A stretch of 64,000 nt of DNA from Austwickia sp. (GCA_016699675.1 CP064985.1:124001-188000); one strand, 5' to 3'. Positions 41,832-51,135 are shown, counted from the first letter of the stretch. Numbers and translations: made by a program. Notes: generated by a model not told the origin, from the sequence alone.

Positions 41832-41875
41832 ACGACGGGAGCCCGTCACCCTGCCGGGTGACGGGCTCCCGTCGT
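41832..41875 (-). terminator. Strong hairpin terminator of the rpsB-tsf operon
   Basis: A perfect 20-bp stem (ACGACGGGAGCCCGTCACCC and its complement) with a TGCC loop, 29 bases after the tsf stop codon. The longest perfect hairpin I see in the window. Confidence 0.85.
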
Positions 41876-41903
41876 GGCGCTGGACCTGGGCCGGTGCGGC
41901 CGG

Positions 41904-42734
41904 TCAGCTGCCCTGGCCGACGCGCAGCCGGGCGAAGCCGGTGGCCTGCGCGCCCGCGTCCTTGAGCACCTGCTGCACGGTCTTCTTCTGGTCCTTGGCG
42001 AACTTCTGCTCCAGCAGCACGTTCTCCGCGAAGAAGCCGTTGACGCGACCCTCGACGATCTTGGGCAGCGCCGGCTCCGGCTTGCCCTCCTCGCGGGCCG
42101 TCGCCTCGGCGATCCGCCGCTCGTTCTCGACCGTCTCGGCCGGGATCTCCTCGCGCGTCAGCACGGTCGGGGAGAACGCCGCGATGTGCATCGCCACGTC
42201 CTTGGCCGCCGCGTCGTCGCCCTCGTAGCCGAGCAGGACGCCGATCTGGGCGGGCAGGTCGGGACTGGTCTTGTGCAGGTAGCTGACGACCTTCGGGCCC
42301 TCGACGCGCGCCATGTGGCGCACCTCGATCTTTTCCCCGATGGTCGCGTTGGCGTCGTCGAGGACCTCCTTGACGGGCTTGCCGTCGATCGTCGCCGCGA
42401 GCAGCTCGTCGGTGCTCTTGGCGCCGCTGGCGACGGCGGCCTGCAGCACGCTGTCGGCGAGCTCGATGAACTTGGCGCCCTTGGCGACGAAGTCCGTCTC
42501 GCAGTTGACCTCGACGAGGGTGCCGACGCCTCCGTCGACCTTGGCGGTGACCAGGCCGTTGCTCGCGGAGCGACCCTCGCGCTTGGTGACCCCCTTGAGG
42601 CCCTTGACGCGCAGGATCTCGGTGGCCTTGGCGGCGTCGCCGTCGGCCTCCTCGAGGGCCTTCTTGACGTCCATCATCCCGGCGCCCGTGGCCTCGCGGA
42701 GCGCCTTGATGTCAGCGGCGGTGTAGTTCGCCAT
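41904..42734 (-). CDS. tsf: Elongation factor Ts
   Basis: 276 residues; nucleotide exchange factor for EF-Tu. The N-terminal UBA-like domain has the signature ALREATGAGMMDVKKALEEA, and the core has VEVNCETDFVAKGAKFIELA and KVVSYLHKTSPDLPAQIGVL, then RIAEATAREEGKPEPALPKI. ATG 42734. Downstream of rpsB, with 46 bases between. Confidence 0.97.
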   Translation of the reverse strand: MANYTAADIKALREATGAGMMDVKKALEEADGDAAKATEILRVKGLKGVTKREGRSASNGLVTAKVDGGVGTLVEVNCETDFVAKGAKFIELADSVLQAAVASGAKSTDELLAATIDGKPVKEVLDDANATIGEKIEVRHMARVEGPKVVSYLHKTSPDLPAQIGVLLGYEGDDAAAKDVAMHIAAFSPTVLTREEIPAETVENERRIAEATAREEGKPEPALPKIVEGRVNGFFAENVLLEQKFAKDQKKTVQQVLKDAGAQATGFARLRVGQGS

Positions 42735-42780
42735 GCGATTTCCCTATCTGTTCGATGCGGAAGGTCTGAAGCGGCGCGGG

Positions 42781-43776
42781 TCAGCCCTGCGCCGCGGCGT
42801 CGTCCGACGCCATCGCGGCGTCGACGGCGGGCGCGTTGGCCGCGACCGGGTCCACTCCGGCGACCTCCGCCGCGGCGGCCTCGGTGGCCTCGGCGACGGC
42901 GGCCTCCTCGGCCGGGTCGACCACGTCCGCGGTTGCGGTCTCGTCGGCGGCCTCGGCCACCGACGTCGGGCCCGTCTCGACGTCGGTCGCGGCCGCCGCC
43001 TGCTCACCGGCGAGCAACTCGCGCTCCCACTCGGCCATCGGCTCGTCGGCCACGGGGGCCCCCTCGCCCTCGCCGGCGCGGACCTGGCTGCGGGTCATGA
43101 GACCGTCGGCCACGGCGTCGGCAATGACGCGGGTGAGCAGCGTGACGGAGCGGATCGCGTCGTCGTTGCCCGGGATCTTGTAGTCGACCTCGTCCGGGTC
43201 GCAGTTGGTGTCGAGGATCGCGATGACCGGCAGTCGGAGCTTGCGCGCCTCGGTGACCGCCAGGTGCTCCTTCTTGGTGTCGACGATCCACACCGCCGAG
43301 GGCACCCGGTTCATGTCTCGGATGCCGCCGAGCGTGCGCTCGAGCTTCTCCTTCTCGCGACGCAGGACGAGCAGCTCCTTCTTGGTGCGCCCGCTGCCGG
43401 CCACGTCGTCGAAGTCGATCTCCTCGAGCTCCTTGAGCCGCGACAGGCGCTTGTGCACGGTGTTGAAGTTGGTGAGCATGCCGCCGAGCCACCGCTGGTT
43501 GACGTAGGGCATCCCCACGCGAGTGGCCTGCTCGGCAATCGGCTCCTGGGCCTGCTTCTTCGTGCCGACGAACAGCACCGAGCCGCCGTGGGCCACGGTC
43601 TGCTTGACGAACTCGTACGCGTCGTTGATGTAGGTCAGCGACTGCTGCAGGTCGATGATGTAGATCCCGTTGCGCTCCGCCATGATGAAGCGCTTCATCT
43701 TCGGGTTCCAGCGACGGGTCTGGTGCCCGAAGTGGACGCCGCTCTCCAGGAGCTGGCGCATGGTGACGACGGCCAT
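42781..43776 (-). CDS. rpsB: 30S ribosomal protein S2 with long acidic C-terminal tail
   Basis: 331 residues. S2 core from the ATG at 43776: VTMRQLLESGVHFGHQTRRW, QKQAQEP-like KKQAQEPIAEQATRVGMPYV, QRWLGGMLTNFNTVHKR and ILDTNCDPDEVDYKIPGNDD. After about residue 240 an Ala/Glu/Val-rich, low-complexity tail of roughly 90 residues follows, longer than the few acidic residues found in most bacteria. First gene of the rpsB-tsf operon, divergent from the aminotransferase. Confidence 0.96.
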   Translation of the reverse strand: MAVVTMRQLLESGVHFGHQTRRWNPKMKRFIMAERNGIYIIDLQQSLTYINDAYEFVKQTVAHGGSVLFVGTKKQAQEPIAEQATRVGMPYVNQRWLGGMLTNFNTVHKRLSRLKELEEIDFDDVAGSGRTKKELLVLRREKEKLERTLGGIRDMNRVPSAVWIVDTKKEHLAVTEARKLRLPVIAILDTNCDPDEVDYKIPGNDDAIRSVTLLTRVIADAVADGLMTRSQVRAGEGEGAPVADEPMAEWERELLAGEQAAAATDVETGPTSVAEAADETATADVVDPAEEAAVAEATEAAAAEVAGVDPVAANAPAVDAAMASDDAAAQG

Positions 43777-44042
43777 GCCGAGGTCTGCCTCTCGTTGGTT
43801 CCAGTTGTCGGCGCCGACCGCGGGGGTGCGGCGGTGCCCCTGGTGCCCCCGACGCGGCGCCACCGGGGCCCTATCGTGAAACACGGAGGTGAACACGCTG
43901 GTCGGGCGACCGGACTGCGGCGCTGCGCCCCCGTTTCGGAGGGTGTCCTCGTCAGACGGGTGAGTGGGCACGCGAATTCCACCCCGGCGAGCCGTGGCGG
44001 TGCCCCCATCGTACGGGGTGGGCCGCCCGCGCACCCAATCGC

Positions 44043-44056
44043 CTAATCTCACCGAC
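44043..44056 (+). promoter_or_regulatory. Possible -10 box for a leaderless transcript
   Basis: TAATCT at 44043-44048 fits TANNNT and lies eight bases before ATG 44057, with no ribosome binding site between. This is the pattern of leaderless actinobacterial genes. Confidence 0.5.
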
Positions 44057-45241
44057 ATGGAGCCGGTGCTGGTGGGGCGGATGCGCGAGTTCGGGACGAC
44101 GGTCTTCACCATGATGAGCCGGCTCGCGGTCGAGCACGACGCGGTCAACCTGGGCCAGGGGTTCCCGGACCAGGATGGCCCGGCGCCGGTGCTCGCGGCC
44201 GCGGTGGCCGCGATCGAGGCGGGCGAGAACCAGTACCCGCCGCTGGTCGGCGCCCCCGTGCTGCGCGCGGCCATCGCCGCGCACCAGGAGCGGTTTTACG
44301 GGTTGGCCGTCGACCCCGACGAGGAGGTGCTGGTCACCGCCGGCGCCACCGAGGCCATGGCCGTGACGCTGCTGGCGCTGTGCGAGCCGGGGGACGAGGT
44401 GGTCCTCATTCAGCCGTCCTATGACGCCTACGCGGCCGCGGTCGCGATGGCCGGCGCCACCCGGCGTACGGTCTCGCTCGCCTTTCCGGGGCTCGAACTC
44501 GACGTCGACGCCCTGCGCGCGGCCGTCGGGCCGCGGACCCGGGCCATCGTGCTGAACAGCCCGCACAACCCGACCGGGAAGGTGTTCTCCCCCGCCGAGC
44601 TGGCGGCCATCGGGGCCGTCGCGCTGGCGGCGGGCTGCTGGGTGATCTGCGACGAGGTGTACGAGCACCTGACGTACGACGTGCCGCACGTGCCCCTCGC
44701 CGCCCTCGCGCGCACCGATCCGACCCTGGCCGGTCTGGCCGAGCGCGTGCTGACGATCTCCTCGGCGGGCAAGACGTTCTCGGTCACGGGCTGGAAGGTG
44801 GGCTGGCTGACGGGCCCGGCGGCGGCGGTGGCGGCCGTGGCGGCGGTCAAGCAGTACCTCTCCTTCACCGGCGGTGCCCCCTTCCAGCCCGCCGTCGCGG
44901 TGGGCCTGGGTCAGCCGGACGACGCGTACGCCGAGCTCACCGCCAGCCTGCGGCGCCGCCGGGATCTGCTGGCCGAGGGGCTGGCTGCGGTGGGCTTGGC
45001 GCCGCTCGGCGGCCAGGGCACCTACTTTCTGCTCGCGGACGCCGGACCCGTCGGCGGCGGCGGCGCGGAGGCGTTCTGTCGCGAGCTGCCCGCGCGCGTC
45101 GGGGTGGCGGCGATCCCCGTCTCGGCCTTCTGCGACGACCCGTCGGTGGCGCCCGGGCTGGTGCGGTTCGCGTACTGCAAGCGCGAGGACGTGCTCCGGG
45201 AGGGGATCCGCCGGCTGGGGGCGCTCCGCGCAGAAGCCTGA
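44057..45241 (+). CDS. PLP-dependent class I/II aminotransferase
   Basis: 394 residues. The N-terminus (MEPVLVGRMREFGTTVFTMM, then VNLGQGFPDQDGPAPVL) and NQYPPLVGAPVLRAAIAAHQ resemble kynurenine-oxoglutarate/methionine aminotransferases and actinobacterial DapC-like enzymes. VLNSPHNPTGKVFSPAEL and CDEVYEHLTYD position the cofactor; the Schiff-base Lys is in SSAGKTFSVTGWKVGW; Arg at the C-terminus (LVRFAYCKRED) binds the carboxylate. The donor substrate cannot be fixed from sequence. Confidence 0.9.
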   Translation: MEPVLVGRMREFGTTVFTMMSRLAVEHDAVNLGQGFPDQDGPAPVLAAAVAAIEAGENQYPPLVGAPVLRAAIAAHQERFYGLAVDPDEEVLVTAGATEAMAVTLLALCEPGDEVVLIQPSYDAYAAAVAMAGATRRTVSLAFPGLELDVDALRAAVGPRTRAIVLNSPHNPTGKVFSPAELAAIGAVALAAGCWVICDEVYEHLTYDVPHVPLAALARTDPTLAGLAERVLTISSAGKTFSVTGWKVGWLTGPAAAVAAVAAVKQYLSFTGGAPFQPAVAVGLGQPDDAYAELTASLRRRRDLLAEGLAAVGLAPLGGQGTYFLLADAGPVGGGGAEAFCRELPARVGVAAIPVSAFCDDPSVAPGLVRFAYCKREDVLREGIRRLGALRAEA

Positions 45242-45389
45242 CGCAGCGGCCTGACGCAGCGGCCTGATGGGTAGGCCGGAGCGGTGAGAGCGCGGCGGGT
45301 TCGTCCACACCCCGGTCCCGGTCGCCGGCGTTCCACAGGCGGGCGACGGGTTCGCCCGCGACACCGTACGTCGCACGCAGGCTGACGGC

Positions 45390-45998
45390 ATGCCCCACGC
45401 GCCCGCTCTGGTCTTGGCCGGCGCGCTGCTGCTCGCGGGCCCGGCGGCCTGGGCCGTGACGCGCCCGCCGGCGGCCGATCCTGTCCCGGCTCCTGCCTCG
45501 GCCCGCATCCCGGCGGGCGAGCTCGCTGCGGTCCACCCGATCGACGCGCCGCCCGAGACGGCCGCGCCGTCGGCCCGTCCGGCAGAGACCGGGCGGTGGG
45601 CGTGGCCACTGACACCGCGCCCCGCCGTGGTCCGAGCCTTCGACGCACCGGCCCAACCGTGGCTGCCGGGCCACCGGGGCGTGGACCTGCGGGCCGCGCC
45701 GGGTGCGGCGGTCCGCTCCCCCGCCGCCGGGGTGGTGGCGTTTAGGGGCATGGTGACGGGACGGCCGGTTCTCTCGATCGACCACGCGGGCGGGATCCGC
45801 TCGACGTACGAGCCGGTGCTCTCCACCCTGACCCAGGGGACCACCGTTTCCGCAGGTCAGATCATCGGCACGGTGGAGGCGGGGCATGACTGCCCCACCC
45901 CGACCTGCCTGCATTGGGGCGCGCGGCGGGGCGAGACGTACGTCGACCCGCTGCGGCTTCTCGACGCCGCCCCACCGATCCTGCTGCCGATGCGCTGA
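45390..45998 (+). CDS. M23 family peptidase-like secreted protein
   Basis: 202 residues with a signal peptide (APALVLAGALLLAGPAAWAV) and a Pro/Ala-rich linker to about residue 70. The LytM/M23 domain shows LPGHRGVDLRAAPGAAVRSP with the HxxxD zinc motif. The usual HxH near the C-terminus reads TCLHWGARRGETYVDP, with Cys at the first His position, a form common in this actinobacterial subgroup. It probably acts on, or binds, peptidoglycan stems outside the membrane. Located between the aminotransferase and the convergent DUF3152 gene, in the usual rpsB-xerC neighbourhood. Confidence 0.87.
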   Translation: MPHAPALVLAGALLLAGPAAWAVTRPPAADPVPAPASARIPAGELAAVHPIDAPPETAAPSARPAETGRWAWPLTPRPAVVRAFDAPAQPWLPGHRGVDLRAAPGAAVRSPAAGVVAFRGMVTGRPVLSIDHAGGIRSTYEPVLSTLTQGTTVSAGQIIGTVEAGHDCPTPTCLHWGARRGETYVDPLRLLDAAPPILLPMR

Positions 45999-46016
45999 CC
46001 CAACCCGGCCGGTTAA

Positions 46017-46034
46017 CGCCCCTTTCGGGGAGCG
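46017..46034. terminator. Small hairpin between convergent genes
   Basis: CGCCCC-TTTC-GGGGAGCG, a 4-bp core stem extended past one bulged A, 18 bases after the M23 stop and 24 bases from the DUF3152 stop. Confidence 0.45.
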
Positions 46035-46057
46035 GTCACGCGCCTGGCCGGGCGTGG

Positions 46058-46927
46058 TCAGGGCTCCTGGCCCGGCACGGGCCAGGGATAGCGCGTGCAA
46101 CCGTCCAGGCCGAGCGTCTGCTGGAGCATCACCGGCGCGGGCCGGCCCGGGCCGGCACACGTCTCGTGGTCGTGGCCGATGGCGTGCCCGACCTCGTGGC
46201 TGACGAGATAGATCCGGTAATGCAGCAGATCGTCGGGGTAGTACGGCACGCCCTGGGTCCAGCGCAGCGAGTTCAGCGCCACGCGTTCGCCGTTGTTGCA
46301 GCTGACCTGGCCCTCCGTGTCCATCGGCGCACACATCTCGTCGACGGTGTCGGGGCTGGCGAGGGTGACGCGGACGTCGACGTGCTCGCCGGCGGCGGCC
46401 TGCTCGGGTGAGACGTTGACGAAGTGCACGTTGTCCTGGGTCTCCCAGCCGCGGCGGTCGGTCAGGACGTCGTGGACCACGTGCGCGTAGTTCGCCTCGT
46501 CCACCCCCGCCCCGTCCTCGACCTCGACGGTGTAGCGGACCGTGCGCCCCCGGGCCGCCGAGTCCGACCCCGGGACGGTGAGCACGCGGGTGGTGCCGGC
46601 GCCCCTGGTGGGGACGGCGGTCGCCGATGTCGCCGGGCGGCTGGCGAGCCCGGCGCTGCTGGTGGCTGCCGGTGCGGTGGTGCTCGCCGACGGGGATACG
46701 GGCGCGGTGCTGGGCGCCGCCACCGAGGTAGACGTCGCGGGGTTCGACATACCGGCCAGCGCGGGCTCGGTGCGCCCCCACCCCACGGCGGACGCCAGCA
46801 CGGAGACGAGCACGAGGCCCGCCGAGGTCGTCGCGAGCGCCTTCCCCGTGGTCCACGGCCCGAGCCGCCGGACGGCCCGGAGCAGGTCGGGACGGTCGCG
46901 GTCAGGCCCGGGGGTGGGCTTGCTCAT
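46058..46927 (-). CDS. DUF3152 protein, membrane-anchored metzincin-like
   Basis: 289 residues. One N-terminal membrane helix (LATTSAGLVLVSVLASAVGW), a Ser/Thr/Pro/Ala-rich spacer to about residue 115, then the DUF3152 domain: RTVRYTVEVEDGAGVDEANY, VNVSPEQAAAGEHVDVRVTL, CNNGERVALNSLRW and YRIYLVSHEVGHAIGHDHET. The last holds HExGHxxGH, the zinc motif of metzincin proteases. Extracytoplasmic. Its start lies 26 bases inside the end of xerC, so the two are coupled. Confidence 0.88.
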   Translation of the reverse strand: MSKPTPGPDRDRPDLLRAVRRLGPWTTGKALATTSAGLVLVSVLASAVGWGRTEPALAGMSNPATSTSVAAPSTAPVSPSASTTAPAATSSAGLASRPATSATAVPTRGAGTTRVLTVPGSDSAARGRTVRYTVEVEDGAGVDEANYAHVVHDVLTDRRGWETQDNVHFVNVSPEQAAAGEHVDVRVTLASPDTVDEMCAPMDTEGQVSCNNGERVALNSLRWTQGVPYYPDDLLHYRIYLVSHEVGHAIGHDHETCAGPGRPAPVMLQQTLGLDGCTRYPWPVPGQEP

Positions 46928-47849
46928 AGGACCTCCTCAACCGCTCGGGCGAGACGTGCGTGTAGATCTGGGTGGTGCCGAGGCTCGCGTGCCCCAGCAG
47001 CTCCTGCACCGAGCGCAGGTCGGCCCCGCCTTCGAGCAGATGGGTGGCGGCGCTGTGGCGCAGCCCGTGCGGGCCGAGGTCCGGGGCGTCCGGCAGGTGG
47101 GCGAGCAGCGCGTGCACCACCCGGCGGACCTCCCGTTGGTCGATGCGGCCGCCGCGCCGCCCCAGGAACGCCGCGGGCCCGGACGCCGGCGCGGCGAGTC
47201 GGGGCCGACCGCGGCGGAGCCAGTCGGCCACCGCGGCCCTGGCGGGCACGCCGAACGGCACGGTGCGCTGCTTGCCGCCCTTGCCCAGCACGCGGGCGAG
47301 TCGCTGGTCGAGGTCGATGTCGTCGACGTCGAGTCCGGTCAACTCCCCCACCCGGATGCCCGACCCATAGAGGAGCTCGAGCATCGCCAGGTCGCGCAGG
47401 TGCAGGGGGTCGTTGTCGTCGGCCGCGACCTCGGCCAGGTCGAGCAGGGCGCCGGCCTGGTCCACCTTCAGGACCCCGGGCAGGGTGCGGTGGCGCTTGG
47501 GGGCGGCCAGGCGCTCGGCGGGGTTGACCTCGACCAGCCCGGTCCGACGCGCCCACGTGTAGAAGGCCCTGGCGGACGCCGCCCGCCGGGCGATCGTGCC
47601 GCGGGCCGCCCCCTGGCCGGACTGTTCGCCGAGCCACGCCCGGAGCACCCGCACCGACACCGCGTCGGGCGTGAGGACGTCATGTCGCCAGGCGAATTCG
47701 GCCAGCGAGCGCAGGTCCGCACGGTAGGCGCGGACCGTGTGCGGCGAGGCGTTGGCAGCCAGGGCCAGGTACCGACAGAAGTCGGCCACCTGTTCCGCCC
47801 AGGGCGCCGGCGGGCCGTCCCCCGGCTGCACGATCTGCGCCTCGCTCAC
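46902..47849 (-). CDS. xerC: Tyrosine recombinase XerC
   Basis: 315 residues. Resolves chromosome dimers at dif with XerD. The N-terminal SAM-like domain has FCRYLALAANASPHTVRAYR; the catalytic residues are Arg in LYGSGIRVGELTGLDVDD, Lys in LGKGGKQRTVP, HxxR in GPHGLRHSAATHLLEGGADL, His in ELLGHASLGTTQ, and the nucleophile Tyr in IYTHVSPERLR. GTG 47849 is used. Upstream in-frame starts add unconserved sequence. Confidence 0.93.
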   Translation of the reverse strand: MSEAQIVQPGDGPPAPWAEQVADFCRYLALAANASPHTVRAYRADLRSLAEFAWRHDVLTPDAVSVRVLRAWLGEQSGQGAARGTIARRAASARAFYTWARRTGLVEVNPAERLAAPKRHRTLPGVLKVDQAGALLDLAEVAADDNDPLHLRDLAMLELLYGSGIRVGELTGLDVDDIDLDQRLARVLGKGGKQRTVPFGVPARAAVADWLRRGRPRLAAPASGPAAFLGRRGGRIDQREVRRVVHALLAHLPDAPDLGPHGLRHSAATHLLEGGADLRSVQELLGHASLGTTQIYTHVSPERLRRSYEQAHPRA

Positions 47850-48017
47850 TGCTCCAACGTCGCCCAGGACGGCCTTCGGCACAAGCGCCCGCGCCGGACG
47901 CGTCGGCGGGAATCTCACCATCCGGTTCGGAACGTGAATCTTCTTGGTGGACAACACAGTTCACGATCAACCCGCGGGATTCCGTGGCCCGCGGACTGGG
48001 TCGCTCGTCCGATTCGG

Positions 48018-49169
48018 TCAGCCGGCGATCCGGCGCCAGCCGACGCCGTCGCGGACGGCGAGCCCGTCCAGCTCCAGGCGCCCCAGCGCCGCCCGGACGT
48101 CCCGCTCGCCCAGTCCGGCGATCTGCGCGAGCCGCGCGACCGGGCTCCCCGAGCGGGAGGGCAGGGCGTCCTGGACTCGGCGGGCCACGTCGTCCAGACC
48201 GTCGGTCCGGCGGGCCGGCCCGCGTCGCGCCGGGACCAGATCGTCGCCCATGACGCCGAGCATCTCGGCCACCTCGTCGACGTCCGTGACGAGGGTCGCC
48301 AGCCCCGCCCGGATCATCTCGTGGCACCCGGCCGAGGACATCGACGTGACCGGACCCGGCACGGCCATCACCACCCGACACAGCTCGGCCGCCGTGCCGG
48401 CCGTATTGCGGGAGCCGGATCGCAGCCCGGCCTCCACCACGACCGTGCCCTGGGTCATCGCGGCGATGAGTCGGTTGCGCAGGAGAAAGCGCTGCTTCAT
48501 CGGTGCGGCACCCGGGGGTGCCTCGCTGATGACCGCGCCGACGCGGGCGATCTCCTCCAGCAGACGGGCGTGGGCGGCGGGGTACGGGCGGTCGACGCCA
48601 CCAGCCAGCACTGCGATCGTGGCCGCCTCGACGCCCAGGGCTCCCCGATGCCCGGCGGCGTCGACGCCGAAGGCGGCCCCGCTCACCACGGCGTACCCGC
48701 GGGAGCCCAGCCCCGCCGCGAGCTGCGCCGCCATCCCCTCGCCGTACGCCGTCGCCGCCCGCGCCCCCACGATCGCCACGCTGCGGGCGCTCGCGGCTCC
48801 CACCGACACGGGCCCGCGCACCCACAACCCGAGCGGGGGAATCGGCAGGTCATCGACGCCGGCGGGCCAGTCGGGATCGCCCGGCACAACGAACCGCGCG
48901 CCGATGTCGTGGCCGCGGGCCAGGTCCCGGTCGACATCGAGGCCGGCCAGTCGCGCCCCGAACCGCCCCGAAGCCGATCCCTCGGACAGGTGCGGAAGGC
49001 GGTCGAGGGCGCCCACGACGCCGTACGCCGCGACGAGCTTGGCCGCGACGGGATCCCCGGGCTCAGCCAACCGGCTCCAGGCGCAGCGCGCCCGCCGCTC
49101 GGCCTCGGCCGATCCGGCGCACCCGGCCGTACTCGCTGTCCCGTCCATCCCGGCGGTCGACCCCGTCAT
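48018..49169 (-). CDS. dprA: DNA processing protein DprA
   Basis: 383 residues; loads RecA on incoming single-stranded DNA. The Rossmann-like core has SVAIVGARAATAYGEGMAAQ, VVSGAAFGVDAAGHRGALGV and AVLAGGVDRPYPAAHARLLE, then FLLRNRLIAAMTQGTVVVEA, all DprA signatures. A C-terminal winged-helix domain (PVARLAQIAGLGERDVRAAL) follows. ATG 49169 overlaps the comM stop (ATGA). Part of the yraN-comM-dprA operon, with xerC next after a 168-base gap. Confidence 0.94.
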   Translation of the reverse strand: MTGSTAGMDGTASTAGCAGSAEAERRARCAWSRLAEPGDPVAAKLVAAYGVVGALDRLPHLSEGSASGRFGARLAGLDVDRDLARGHDIGARFVVPGDPDWPAGVDDLPIPPLGLWVRGPVSVGAASARSVAIVGARAATAYGEGMAAQLAAGLGSRGYAVVSGAAFGVDAAGHRGALGVEAATIAVLAGGVDRPYPAAHARLLEEIARVGAVISEAPPGAAPMKQRFLLRNRLIAAMTQGTVVVEAGLRSGSRNTAGTAAELCRVVMAVPGPVTSMSSAGCHEMIRAGLATLVTDVDEVAEMLGVMGDDLVPARRGPARRTDGLDDVARRVQDALPSRSGSPVARLAQIAGLGERDVRAALGRLELDGLAVRDGVGWRRIAG

Positions 49170-50722
49170 GCCGCCACCGCCTCTCGGGATCGCAGCGTGA
49201 GCGCCGTCCCGATGTCGTCGCGGGTCACCGCCTCGCCGTCGGCCAGGTCGCGCAGCGTCCGGGCGAGCCGCAGCACCCGGTCGTACCCGCGCAGGGTCAG
49301 CGCGCCGCGGTCCATGGCCCGGTCCAGGTCCACGCGCGCGGCGGCCGCCACGGACCACCGTCCCCGGCGCAGCGCCGCGCCCGGGACCTGGGCATTCAGG
49401 GTCCACGGCGTGCCGAGATAGCGCTCCCGTTGCCGTCGCCGCGCCGCGGCGACCCGGGCCGCCGTCGTCGCGCTCGACTCGCCGGCGCCGCCGGCCAGCG
49501 CCGCCAGCGAGATCGCCGGAACCTGGAGCTGCACGTCCACCCGGTCGAGCAGCGGGCCGGCCAGCCGGGCCAGGTATTCGCGGCGGGCCCGCGGGGCACA
49601 CGAACAGTCCCGGCCCTTGCCGTGCCCCTTCCCGCACGGGCACGGGTTGGCGGCCATGACCAGCTGGAATCGGGCGGGATAGCGCACCGACGCCCGGGCG
49701 CGGGCGACCACGACGGTCCCCGACTCCAGGGGTTGCCGCAGCGCCTGCAGCACCTGCGGACGAAACTCGGGAGCCTCGTCCAGGAACAACACGCCGCAGT
49801 GCGCCTGCGAGATGAGGCCCGGCCGCACCGCGCCGCTCCCGCCACCGATGACCGCCGCCATCGAGGCGCCGTGGTGCGGGGCGACGAACGGTGGGCGCTC
49901 GACGAGCACGCCTGGCGGGAGCGCCCCGAGGATCGACTGGATCGAGGTCACGGCCAGGGCCTCCTCCCTGGTGAGCCGCGGCAGGATCGACGGGAGCCGC
50001 TCCGCGAGCATCGTCTTGCCTGCCCCCGGGGGCCCGAGCAGGAACACGTGATGACCTCCCGCGGCCGCCACCTCCACGGCCAGCCGCGCCTCCTCCTGCC
50101 CCACGACGTCGGCGAGGTCCGGGACCGGGTTCTCGGGTCGTCCACTGGTGGGCGAGGTGGTCGAGTTGACGCCCGGGCGCTCCCAGACCGGCGCGGGGCG
50201 GCCGGTACGGCGCGCCTCGTGGAGCGCTCGCACCTGGGCGAGACTGTGCGCCGGGAGCACCTCGACACCCGGGACCAGCTCCGCCTCCAGGACATTGGCC
50301 GCGGGCACCACGACGGTCCGCGCGCCGTGCCGGGCGGCGGCGAGGACCAGCGGCAGGACCCCCGGCACCGGTCGCACCGAGCCGTCCAGCCCCAGCTCCC
50401 CGATGTGCACGACCGGGGCGACCTCAGCCGACCCGATCTCGCCGGCCGCCACGAGCGCCGCCATCCCGATGGCCAGGTCGAGGGCCGCCCCCGACTTCGG
50501 CAGCGACGCCGGGGACAGGTTGACGACGAACCGGCGATCGGGCAGTCGCAGTGCGGAGTTCGCCGCCGCGGACCGGATCCGGTCGGCGGCCTGGCGGCAC
50601 GCCGCGTCCGGCAGCCCGACGATGAGGAACGTCGGCAGCCCCAGCGCCGCGTCCGCCTCCACCTCGACGGGCGCGCCCTCCATCCCGACGAGCACGACGG
50701 ATTTGGTGCGGCCCAGACTCAC
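49166..50722 (-). CDS. comM: YifB/ComM-like Mg-chelatase family AAA+ ATPase
   Basis: 518 residues. N-terminal Lon-like fold (VVNLSPASLPKSGAALDLAI); Walker A in LLGPPGAGKTMLAERLPSIL; Walker B in GVLFLDEAPEFRPQVLQALR; ANPCPCGKGHGKGRDCSC carries the paired cysteines typical of the family; arginine finger region RVDVQLQVP. In competent bacteria ComM is a branch-migration helicase that extends heteroduplex DNA during transformation. GTG 50722 overlaps the yraN stop by four bases. Confidence 0.94.
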   Translation of the reverse strand: MSLGRTKSVVLVGMEGAPVEVEADAALGLPTFLIVGLPDAACRQAADRIRSAAANSALRLPDRRFVVNLSPASLPKSGAALDLAIGMAALVAAGEIGSAEVAPVVHIGELGLDGSVRPVPGVLPLVLAAARHGARTVVVPAANVLEAELVPGVEVLPAHSLAQVRALHEARRTGRPAPVWERPGVNSTTSPTSGRPENPVPDLADVVGQEEARLAVEVAAAGGHHVFLLGPPGAGKTMLAERLPSILPRLTREEALAVTSIQSILGALPPGVLVERPPFVAPHHGASMAAVIGGGSGAVRPGLISQAHCGVLFLDEAPEFRPQVLQALRQPLESGTVVVARARASVRYPARFQLVMAANPCPCGKGHGKGRDCSCAPRARREYLARLAGPLLDRVDVQLQVPAISLAALAGGAGESSATTAARVAAARRRQRERYLGTPWTLNAQVPGAALRRGRWSVAAAARVDLDRAMDRGALTLRGYDRVLRLARTLRDLADGEAVTRDDIGTALTLRSREAVAA

Positions 50723-51135
50723 GACAGCACCCCCACGAGGTGATCGATCTGCGTCGGCCCGTCGTAGGGCAGCACGACCCCCACGACGTCCACCCGCATC
50801 GAGCGGGTGGCCCCGGTCAGCTCCGGATGATCCTGGATCCACCAGCCCGCGAGCCTCCGCAGCCGCGCCAGCTTGCGCCAGGTCACCGCCTCCAGCGGCG
50901 ACCCGTACGCCAGGGTGCGCCGGGTCTTGACCTCGCACACCACCAGGCAGTCACCATCGCGGGCCACGATGTCCAGCTCGCCCTCCCGCCGGCGCCAATT
51001 CCGGTCCAGGATCTGCAGCCCCTGACCGGTCAGGTAGTCGGCCGCGGCCCGCTCGCCGTACGCCCCCAGTGCCTGGCGCCGCCGGTCCACCGGCAGTCCG
51101 GTCTGTTCGGGGGCGCGCCGGCGGCTGTTCGTCAT
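50719..51135 (-). CDS. YraN/UPF0102 family nuclease-fold protein
   Basis: 138 residues. LGAYGERAAADYLTGQGLQI, LDRNWRRREGELDIVARDGD and CLVVCEVKTRRTLAYGSPLE contain the conserved Glu-Asp-(x)-Glu-x-Lys endonuclease-like core of UPF0102. Function is unproven, though the steady link to dprA and comM suggests DNA processing. First gene of the yraN-comM-dprA operon. ATG 51135 is preferred over an upstream in-frame start. Confidence 0.92.
   Translation of the reverse strand: MTNSRRRAPEQTGLPVDRRRQALGAYGERAAADYLTGQGLQILDRNWRRREGELDIVARDGDCLVVCEVKTRRTLAYGSPLEAVTWRKLARLRRLAGWWIQDHPELTGATRSMRVDVVGVVLPYDGPTQIDHLVGVLS

Noticed and set aside
42733..44046. Plus-strand open frame opposite rpsB
   Set aside because: Mirror of the rpsB coding strand with Val/Arg/Leu/Gly-rich pseudo-protein and no ribosome binding site.
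45238..45268. 13-base direct repeat (CGCAGCGGCCTGA twice) after the aminotransferase stop
   Set aside because: Too short, only two copies and in untranslated sequence; no functional meaning visible.
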